Source of the DNA: a bacterium EF100-94H03 bin56
GTDB taxonomy: Bacteria > Pseudomonadota > Alphaproteobacteria > SP197
Assembly: GCA_002238685.1 (NCBI GenBank)
Contig: MPMV01000003.1
Coordinates: 62,001 to 126,000, forward strand
Direction of reading: 5' to 3'
DNA length: 64,000 nucleotides
Position numbers and translations under genes: made by a program. A model generated the notes under the pieces. The model was not told the origin of the DNA, searched no databases, and saw nothing but the letters and a program-made list of their open reading frames with translations. Shown here in pieces: positions 57,943 to 64,000 of the stretch. How positions within the stretch are numbered: position 1 is the first letter of the stretch; the number at the start of each line of letters is the position of its first letter.

Positions 57943-59064
57943 CTAAACCCTGAGCGGCATCAGGACATACAGTGTCCGGCTGTCGTCGGCATCGCGGACG
58001 ATGGCTGGCGAGGAATCGCGGGACATGATGACCAGCATGACGTCGCCATCAAAATTCTTTGCCATTTCAGAAATATAGCGTGCATTGAAGCCGATTGTCA
58101 TGGAGGGTCCCTCATAATCGACCTCAAGTTCCTCCTCTCCGGTGACACCTTCGAGATTGCTGGCGGAAACCTGCAGGCGGCCGGTCGAGATATCCAGCTT
58201 GACGGGTCGTCCCTTGTCCGTGGTGGTGATCACGGACATGCGGTCGGTCGCCCTCACGAACGTGTCTTTCGAAACTCTCATGACCCTGTCATTGTCGTCG
58301 GGGATCACCTTCTCGTAGTTCGGATAGGTGCCGTCGATGAGCTTGGACGTCATCTGGATGGCGCCGGACCGGAAGCTCAGCTTGCGTTCCGCCACTTCGA
58401 TGTCGATGTCCTCATCGGCGGTGTCGATCAGGCTGCGCAGCACATGGATGGTCTTGTTGGGGACGATGATCCCCGGCATGCCGTCGGCGCCCTCGGGCTG
58501 CTCGGTATCCACCCTGGCGAGCCGGTGGCCGTCCGTGGCGACGGCGCGCAGCACAAGGCTGCCGTCGCCTGTCGTCGCGTGGAAGAATACGCCCTGCAGG
58601 TTCTCCCGGGCGCCCTCGACGAGTGCAGCAAAATGCGTGCGGTCGAGAAGGCGCCGCAATTCCGCTGCCGGCAGCGAAAACCCGTGACTGAAGGCCGTTG
58701 CCGTCATCAGGGGGAAGTCCTCGGGCGGCAGGCACGCGAACTCGAACTGCGTGGGTCCGCAGTGGATCGACAGACGCCCGCTCGTCTGATCGCGATCGAG
58801 TGCCACCTGGGCGCCGTCGGGGAGGGTACGGCAGATGTTCTGGAGCAGGAACGCCGATGCCGTCGTGGTGCCTGGTGCGGTCACGTCGGCGGCGACGTTC
58901 TGGACCACTTCGAGGTCCATGTCGGTGGCGGTGAGACGGAGGTTCTGCTCGTCCGCATCGAGTCTGACATTGGCGAGAACGGGGATGGTGCTGCGCCGTT
59001 CGACAACGCTGTTTGCGTGCGTCAGTGCCGTCATCAGGGCACTACGTTCAACAACAAGTTTCAT
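57943..59064 (-). CDS. dnaN: DNA polymerase III beta sliding clamp
   Basis: The 373-residue clamp starts MKLVVERSALMTALTHANSVVERRSTIPVLANVRLDA. The three clamp subdomains are marked by ATDMDLEVVQNV, FSLPAAELRRLLDRTHFA with ATDGHRLARVDTEQPEG, and PNKTIHVLRSL with a C-terminal RDADDSRTLYVLMPLRV, the standard end. It tethers the polymerase to DNA. It lies between dnaA (118 bases) and recF (11 bases). Confidence 0.97.
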   Translation of the reverse strand: MKLVVERSALMTALTHANSVVERRSTIPVLANVRLDADEQNLRLTATDMDLEVVQNVAADVTAPGTTTASAFLLQNICRTLPDGAQVALDRDQTSGRLSIHCGPTQFEFACLPPEDFPLMTATAFSHGFSLPAAELRRLLDRTHFAALVEGARENLQGVFFHATTGDGSLVLRAVATDGHRLARVDTEQPEGADGMPGIIVPNKTIHVLRSLIDTADEDIDIEVAERKLSFRSGAIQMTSKLIDGTYPNYEKVIPDDNDRVMRVSKDTFVRATDRMSVITTTDKGRPVKLDISTGRLQVSASNLEGVTGEEELEVDYEGPSMTIGFNARYISEMAKNFDGDVMLVIMSRDSSPAIVRDADDSRTLYVLMPLRV

Positions 59065-59181
59065 GGACCAGCATCCCTGGCAGGTGAACGCCGATCAGGG
59101 GTGCGACCCCCCGCCGGCTGGCACGTCACGCCACCAATCTAGCAGGAAGCGGCATGCATGTGCCACACCATAGCCAGCCGC

Positions 59182-60609
59182 TCAGCGCGCCGGCTGTCCA
59201 AGCAGATGCTCGAGAGTTTCGACATCCTCGGCCAGGGCCGGGTCCTTCGCCTTGAGTTCCTCGATCTTGCGTACACCGTGCATCACTGTCGTATGGTCGC
59301 GGCCGCCAAACCTGCGGCCGATTTCGGGCAGGCTGCGGTTGGTCAGACGCTTGACGAGGTACATGGCAACCTGACGCGGCCTGGCGATGGCTCTCTCCTT
59401 GCGGCTTGACAGCATGTCCGCCAGACGCAGGTTGAAGTGGTCCGCGACAATCTTCTGTATCTCCTCCACGGTCACCCGCCGTTCCTGGGCGCGCAACAGG
59501 TCACGCAGCAGCTCGCGGGTTGAATCGAGGGTCACTGGATGCCCCACCATGTGGACATGGGCCACAACCCGGTTGAGAGCGCCCTCAAGCTCGCGGACGT
59601 TGGAGGTGATGGTGGTGGCGAGAAACTCCAGCACATCTGCAGGCACCACATCTTCCGGGTCGATGCCGGGCCGCTTCTCGCCGATGCTGTGGACGAGCTT
59701 GTTCTTCAGGATGTCGAGTCGCAAGGTGTAGTCGGCCGGGCGGAGAAGGGCCACGACGCCGCCGTTGAGGCGGGATCGCAGACGCTCGTCGATACCCTCG
59801 AGATTCGATGGCGCCCGGTCAGCGGTGATCACGATCTGCCGGTTGAGGTCGGCAAGGGCATTGAAGGTGTGAAGGAACTCCTCCTGCGTGGAGGCCTTGT
59901 CGGCAATGAACTGGATGTCGTCGATCATCAGGACATCCACCGACCTGAACTCGTTCTTGAACGCCATCGTGTCCTTGAAACGAAGGGCGTGCACGAAGCG
60001 CGTCATGAACTTCTCGGCCGACATGAAGAGACCCTGGCGTTCCGGCCGTTGCGTACGGATCCGCCAGGCGATGGCATTCATCAGATGGGTCTTGCCCAGT
60101 CCGACGCTTCCGTAAAGATAAAGCGGGTTGTAGGACACCCGGTTGCTGTCGGCGACATCCATGGCGGCCCGATGGGCAAAATGGTTGGTCTCGCCGATCA
60201 CGAAGTTCTCGAAAGTGAACCGCGGATTGAGCTGGGTCGCGGCGCCGGCCACGTCCCCGGAAACCCGTGTCAGGCCGTCAGCGGCCCCGGGACGGCGCTG
60301 CAGGGGACGGACTTCCCGGGTCTTGGGACGGCGCTCGGGAACGCCGACGGTGATGGCGATGTCGGTGATCTCGTCGCTTTCACCGCACCAGAGATCGCGC
60401 AGACGCTCGCCACAGCGCGACATGACCCACTTCTTCATGTTGTCTCCCGGCACCCGCAGCACGACCTTGGTCCCCGACACTCCGTCGAGGGTGAGAGGCC
60501 GCAGCCACGTCCTGAAGGCCGCTTCCCCAAGCTCGGCCCGCAACCGCGAGCGCACACGCTTCCACTGGTCCTCGACGAGGGCGGTGCGTTTGAGCTGCCT
60601 GGCGACCAT
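59182..60609 (-). CDS. dnaA: Chromosomal replication initiator DnaA
   Basis: The 475-residue protein starts at 60609, where GGGAGGG sits seven bases upstream; the ATG at 60657 has no such site. Domain I is VEDQWKRVRSRLRAELGEAAFRTWL. A linker is followed by the AAA+ domain: LNPRFTFENFVIGETNHFAHRAAM, Walker A YGSVGLGKTHLMNAIAW, Walker B DVLMIDDIQFI and ITADRAPSNLEGIDERLRSRL. The C-terminal DNA-binding domain has RQVAMYLVKRLTNRSLPEIGRRFGGRDHTTVMHGVRKIEE. It opens oriC, which was not found nearby. Confidence 0.95.
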   Translation of the reverse strand: MVARQLKRTALVEDQWKRVRSRLRAELGEAAFRTWLRPLTLDGVSGTKVVLRVPGDNMKKWVMSRCGERLRDLWCGESDEITDIAITVGVPERRPKTREVRPLQRRPGAADGLTRVSGDVAGAATQLNPRFTFENFVIGETNHFAHRAAMDVADSNRVSYNPLYLYGSVGLGKTHLMNAIAWRIRTQRPERQGLFMSAEKFMTRFVHALRFKDTMAFKNEFRSVDVLMIDDIQFIADKASTQEEFLHTFNALADLNRQIVITADRAPSNLEGIDERLRSRLNGGVVALLRPADYTLRLDILKNKLVHSIGEKRPGIDPEDVVPADVLEFLATTITSNVRELEGALNRVVAHVHMVGHPVTLDSTRELLRDLLRAQERRVTVEEIQKIVADHFNLRLADMLSSRKERAIARPRQVAMYLVKRLTNRSLPEIGRRFGGRDHTTVMHGVRKIEELKAKDPALAEDVETLEHLLGQPAR

Positions 60610-60964
60610 CAACCGGCCCTCCCGGTTGATCCATGCAGGCTCAGGCTGATGCAACATTCTGATTTTGTTGTCATAATTGTGGCGCTCATCGATTCAATGC
60701 TCCCCGGCTTTCCCCGAAACATGTTCCCGGCCTTTCTGGTATCCGGTGTTTCGCCTTGATTTCCCCCGAGGATCGGCTCCGCGATCCGGTCTTCAACCTA
60801 GAGCGGGGATTGCCGCAGAACAACACAGCGCAAGCGCCAATCAGCCGGTGAGGCAGGGCGGGACTGTTGACGGCTGCTGTATGGACCGGGGAAAGGTGGA
60901 CTTCCCGCTGTCGTGGGAAGGGGAGACGGTTACGCCAGATTGGGCAGCACGAGGCCGCCGGTCA
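60610..60964. other. Intergenic region between dnaA and rpsT
   Basis: This is 355 bases upstream of dnaA. It was searched by eye for DnaA boxes (TTATCCACA and near variants) and none were convincing; ori is likely elsewhere. A 6-bp hairpin, CTTCCC-GCTGTCGT-GGGAAG (60901-60920), lies near the rpsT end and could be part of its terminator. Nothing else is recognised. Confidence 0.4.
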
Positions 60965-61225
60965 CTACATCTTGGCGATACGCCTGGAGAGTCGCGAAAC
61001 CTTCCGTGACGCTGCGTTGCGATGGATAACTCCGAGCCTGGCGCCCCGCGCCAACTCGGACTCGGCCTGCCGAAGCATGGTGGCCGCAGCGTCCTTCTCG
61101 CCAGCCGAAATCGCCGTCTCGACCTTGACCACGAACGTGCGCATACGGCTAATCCGCTGGCGGTTTACCGCGGTTTTGCGGGCTGTCTGGCGTACTCTCT
61201 TGCGGGCCTGCAGGCTGTTGGCCAT
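60965..61225 (-). CDS. rpsT: 30S ribosomal protein S20
   Basis: The 86-residue protein reads MANSLQARKRVRQTARKTAVNRQ, ...RMRTFVVKVETAISAGEKDAAATMLRQAESELARGARLGVIHRNAASRKVSRLSRRIAKM. This is the whole S20 pattern, with the N-terminal basic helix and the G(V/I)IHxNxAxRKxSRL end. It binds 16S rRNA early in assembly. Its position upstream of dnaA is common in alphaproteobacteria. Confidence 0.95.
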   Translation of the reverse strand: MANSLQARKRVRQTARKTAVNRQRISRMRTFVVKVETAISAGEKDAAATMLRQAESELARGARLGVIHRNAASRKVSRLSRRIAKM

Positions 61226-61376
61226 GTCGCTTCATCCATTCACGGAAAGGCGGCTTATACCTGTGGCCGCAGAGGCCGTCAATTCAGGAAATCCGCGGAG
61301 TCACGCTCCCTCGCGCCGGTCCCGGGCGGCAATTGCGAAACCAAACTGTTTGCGAATCGGCCGACTCGAGTCGCGT

Positions 61377-62207
61377 TCAGCGCTGGCAGTGGCCGCAAAG
61401 ATACGTCGATCGTCCCGACTGGATGATCCGCCGGATGGTGCCGGCGCACCCGGCGGTCGGACACGGATCGTTCTCGCGGCCATAGACGCGGAAATCGTGC
61501 TGGAAATAGCCGGGCTCGCCGGACGTCTGGACATGATCCCTGAGCGACGCGCCTCCGGCGGCAATGGCCCGGTGAAGGACGTCGCCAAGTGCCCCGGCGA
61601 GTGTTGCCGCCCGGCCGGGACCGACATGGGCCGCCAGGCGGCGAGGCGAGATGCGCGCCTGGTGGAGGGATTCCGAGGCATAGATGTTGCCGACGCCACC
61701 GACAACCTGCTGATTGAGAAGCGCCGCCTTGACCGGTGTCCGGCGTCCGGCAAGACGGGCGAGAAAAGTCTTTGATGTGAACGAGTTGTCGAGAGGGTCG
61801 GGGGCCAGGTGGCGAAGCAGGCGATGGTCGTCCTCGGCGGTTCCGGCAACCAGGGTCATCAGGCCGAAGCGGCGCTGGTCGTTGAAGACGACCTCGTTGC
61901 CGTCCTCGAGCGTGAACACCACGTGGTCGTGAGGCCCGGGGAGAGAGTTGGTGCGCCGCCGGACGACAAAATGACCCGACATGCCGAGATGACAGATCAC
62001 CACCTCTCCATCGTCGAGATCGACCAGGAGGTACTTCGCGCGGCGCCGCAACCCCGTCACCCGGCGTCCCGCAAGCCGCCTGGCAAAATCGGGGGGAAAG
62101 GGGATCCTGAGATTCGGGCGGCGCACCTCGACATCGGTGATGCGCTGGCCGCAGAGAACGGGCTCGAGACCCCGGCGGACAGTCTCGACTTCAGGAAGTT
62201 CCGGCAT
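61377..62207 (-). CDS. mutM: Formamidopyrimidine-DNA glycosylase
   Basis: The 276-residue repair enzyme starts MPELPEVETVRRGLEP, supplying catalytic Pro2 and Glu3. Then come CHLGMSGHF, FNDQRRFGLM, LLNQQVVGGVGNIYASESLHQARI (helix-two-turn-helix) and a zinc finger with CPTAGCAGTIRRIIQSGRSTYLCGHCQR. It removes 8-oxoguanine and Fapy bases and cuts the strand. It is divergent from ubiE. Confidence 0.95.
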   Translation of the reverse strand: MPELPEVETVRRGLEPVLCGQRITDVEVRRPNLRIPFPPDFARRLAGRRVTGLRRRAKYLLVDLDDGEVVICHLGMSGHFVVRRRTNSLPGPHDHVVFTLEDGNEVVFNDQRRFGLMTLVAGTAEDDHRLLRHLAPDPLDNSFTSKTFLARLAGRRTPVKAALLNQQVVGGVGNIYASESLHQARISPRRLAAHVGPGRAATLAGALGDVLHRAIAAGGASLRDHVQTSGEPGYFQHDFRVYGRENDPCPTAGCAGTIRRIIQSGRSTYLCGHCQR

Positions 62208-62235
62208 GCAGGCTGCCAGTGGCCATATCTGACAA

Positions 62236-62252
62236 TTGTGACACGTTCACAA
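62236..62252. promoter_or_regulatory. Inverted repeat between mutM and ubiE
   Basis: TTGTGA (62236-62241), CACGT, TCACAA (62247-62252): a perfect 6-bp inverted repeat with a 5-base spacer in the divergent promoter region. It resembles CRP-like sites, but the spacer is one base shorter. Likely an operator or part of a promoter; the protein that binds it is unknown. Confidence 0.35.
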
Positions 62253-62349
62253 CAAACGGGTCGCCTTCTCTTCGGTGCCCACTATAGCCCGATCGTCCTG
62301 GTGAATTCTCCCGGGATCGGGCAACGACAACCTGTGCTAAAAGGGGGTC

Positions 62350-63102
62350 ATGACCACGGATGACTATCACGACCATGCCGGCCGTTTCGGCGAGGAGCAT
62401 GTCGGTGAGTCCCGCAAGGAGGAGATGGTCGGTGCCGTCTTCGGCGAGGTGGCGCAAGCGTATGACGTGATGAATGATCTCATGTCCGCGGGAATCCATC
62501 GCCTGTGGAAACGCGAGATGGTGACTTTGCTGGCCCGCGATCTCTCGTGCGGTCACATCATCGATGTCGCCGGCGGTACCGGCGATGTCGCCTTCGCCCT
62601 GGCACGCCGTGGGTTCCGGGTGGATGTTGTCGACATCAACAGGGCCATGATCGATGTCTCGCGATCACGCCGTCCGGCAGGGATTCCCTCGGGATTGCTG
62701 GCCTTCGTGTGCGGTCGCGCCGAGGCACTGCCCTATGGAGACCGTTCACTGGACGGCTGCACCAATGCCTTCGGCATCCGCAATGTTACGCACATCGATC
62801 AGGCCCTTGCCGAGGCCTTCCGGGTCTTGAGGCCCGGAGGCCGGTTCCTGTGCCTCGAATTCGGCCGTCCGGCGCGGCCCATCGCCGGCCTCTACCACCG
62901 TGCCTCGCGGACCGTGATCCCGCGCCTCGGCGCCCTCGTTGCCGGCAGTGCTGGATCCTACCGCTATCTCGTGGAGAGCATCGCCCGCTTTCCCGACCAG
63001 TACCGCTTTGCCGCCATGGTCCGCGAGGCCGGTTTCAGCCATGTGGCGACGCGCAACCTCTCCGGCGGAATCGCCGCATTGACGACGGCCTGGCGCCTGT
63101 GA
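62350..63102 (+). CDS. ubiE: Demethylmenaquinone/ubiquinone biosynthesis methyltransferase
   Basis: The 250-residue enzyme reads KEEMVGAVFGEVAQAYDVMNDLMSAGIHRLWKREM (the UbiE signature). The SAM loop is IIDVAGGTGDVAFALARRG, and further blocks are GRAEALPYGDRSLDGCTNAFGIRNVTHIDQALAEAFRVLRPGGRFLCLEF and SYRYLVESIARFPDQYRFAAMVREAGFSHVATRNLSGGIAALTTAWRL, the family end. It C-methylates the quinone ring. Its stop overlaps an ATG (TGATG) that opens the next frame. The ubiB gene that usually follows is absent. Confidence 0.95.
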   Translation: MTTDDYHDHAGRFGEEHVGESRKEEMVGAVFGEVAQAYDVMNDLMSAGIHRLWKREMVTLLARDLSCGHIIDVAGGTGDVAFALARRGFRVDVVDINRAMIDVSRSRRPAGIPSGLLAFVCGRAEALPYGDRSLDGCTNAFGIRNVTHIDQALAEAFRVLRPGGRFLCLEFGRPARPIAGLYHRASRTVIPRLGALVAGSAGSYRYLVESIARFPDQYRFAAMVREAGFSHVATRNLSGGIAALTTAWRL

Positions 63103-63176
63103 TGGCCGTGCCGGAGGGCGGTTCTCCAGGACGTGACAACAGGCGTATAGTGGCGACGGACAAGGGAACCTCGACG

Positions 63177-64000
63177 ATGCTCGACAGCAGGAGTGTCCTT
63201 CTCGTCATCTCGGGCGGCGTTGCCGCCTGCAAGTCTCTCGATCTCATCCGCCGGCTGCGTGCGGAAGGAGCCCGTGTGCGGTGTGTCCTCACTCCGGCCG
63301 CCGTCGAGTTCGTGACGCCTCTTGCCGTGGCGTCACTCTCCGGCGAGCCGGTGTTCCAGGATCTCTTCACGCCAACCGGCGACACCGGGATGGACCACAT
63401 CCGCCTGTCACGGGAGGCCGACCTCGTCGTGGTGGCGCCGGCGACAGCCGATATCATGGGCCGCATGGCAGGCGGTCTTGCGGACGACCTGGCGACAGCG
63501 ATTCTGCTTGCCACCGACAAGCCGGTTCTCGCTGCTCCGTCCATGAATGCGCGCATGTGGGAGAATCCCGCCGTCAGCCGCAATGTTGCCCGGCTCCTCG
63601 CCGACGGTGTCACCATGGTGGGGCCGGAAGCGGGAGATCTCGCCTGCGGCGAAACCGGACCGGGGCGCATGAGCGAACCCGATGCCATCGTCGATGCGAT
63701 CGCCGCCCTCCTCGGGCAGGACGGCTCGCGGCCGCTCAGCGGCCGCCACGTTCTCGTCACAAGCGGCCCGACCCGTGAACCGGTTGATCCGGTGCGCTAT
63801 GTCGGCAACCGCAGCTCCGGCAAGCAGGGACATGCGCTGGCGACAGCCTGTGTCGACCTCGGCGCCAGGGTGACCCTGGTGTCGGGGCCCGTGGCGCTTG
63901 CCGATCCGCCGGGGACTGATGTTGTCCACGTCGAGACGGCCTGCGACATGCTGCATGCCTGCCTCGATGCCCTGCCTGCCGATGCCGCGGTGTGCGCCGC
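63177..64000 (+). CDS. coaBC: Bifunctional phosphopantothenoylcysteine decarboxylase/synthetase, 3' end cut
   Basis: At least 274 residues start at 63177 (MLDSRSVLLVISGGVAACKSLDLIRRL), with AAGGGA upstream. An in-frame ATG at 63102, overlapping the ubiE stop, would add 25 residues. The CoaC domain has catalytic His in GMDHIRLSREADLVVVAPATADIMGRMAGG. PSMNARMWENPAVSRN and ACGETGPGRMSEP follow. The CoaB part begins HVLVTSGPTREPVDPVRYVGNRSSGKQGHALA and continues past the edge. It converts 4'-phosphopantothenate and cysteine to phosphopantetheine for CoA. Confidence 0.95.
   Translation, partial: MLDSRSVLLVISGGVAACKSLDLIRRLRAEGARVRCVLTPAAVEFVTPLAVASLSGEPVFQDLFTPTGDTGMDHIRLSREADLVVVAPATADIMGRMAGGLADDLATAILLATDKPVLAAPSMNARMWENPAVSRNVARLLADGVTMVGPEAGDLACGETGPGRMSEPDAIVDAIAALLGQDGSRPLSGRHVLVTSGPTREPVDPVRYVGNRSSGKQGHALATACVDLGARVTLVSGPVALADPPGTDVVHVETACDMLHACLDALPADAAVCA

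Noticed and set aside
60610..60964. Possible origin of replication next to dnaA
   Set aside because: No DnaA-box cluster or A/T-rich unwinding element was visible by eye; the region is ordinary.

Overview
The window is a high-GC chromosomal segment from an alphaproteobacterium, probably Rhodospirillales-like; the genus cannot be told from the sequence. The signs are an rpsT-dnaA-dnaN-recF-gyrB cluster, an rph-rdgB-hemW run divergent from hrcA-grpE-dnaK-dnaJ-dapB, a phoR-pstSCAB-phoU-phoB operon, a soxBDAG sarcosine oxidase operon, and a dnaK promoter matching the alphaproteobacterial heat-shock consensus CTTG-N17-CYTATnT.

Layout. 1-3055: an edge-truncated methyltransferase, a GST, a ferredoxin-like protein and an exported TPR protein. 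3134-8083: an envelope set made of an RND/MMPL exporter, a LolA-like periplasmic protein and an outer-membrane barrel. 8270-12575: an MFS exporter, an ASCH protein, a leaderless NMT1/THI5-like protein, a DUF5680 protein and a NodB-type deacetylase. 12770-13078: a transposase remnant. 13193-16300: a very large exported ankyrin-repeat protein. 16868-19281: an M24 creatinase-type protein, tRNA-Ser(GCT), and a Rieske-type oxygenase alpha subunit that has lost its Rieske domain. 19335-29088: maeB and the complete phosphate regulon with a PHO-box candidate before pstS. 29127-34836: a HIT protein and soxBDAG. 34846-37764: gshB, a BON lipoprotein and an LpoA-like lipoprotein. 37790-46143: hemW, rdgB and rph, then the heat-shock genes and dapB.

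46144-52402 looks like an accessory insertion between core genes. It holds an acyl-CoA synthetase and a scar of joined gene fragments: a DUF7662-like piece, a second copy of part of the local PBP1A gene, and a second copy of the dapB 3' end. After these come a HipA-family kinase with an AbiEi-like N-terminal extension, an IS21 istA remnant and an HSL-type hydrolase. 52403-64000 returns to core genes: PBP1A, gyrB (interrupted near its 3' end by a 25-nt insertion), recF, dnaN, dnaA, rpsT, mutM, ubiE and the start of coaBC.

How they work together: PstSCAB imports phosphate, with PhoR/PhoB/PhoU sensing its supply. SoxBDAG demethylates sarcosine and feeds C1 units to folate. HrcA and sigma-32 would set chaperone levels. 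DnaA, DnaN, RecF and GyrB serve replication. The most unusual items are the AbiEi-HipA fusion with repeated AAAGTnGG motifs in front of it, the mosaic fragment scar, the interrupted gyrB and the Rieske-less oxygenase.
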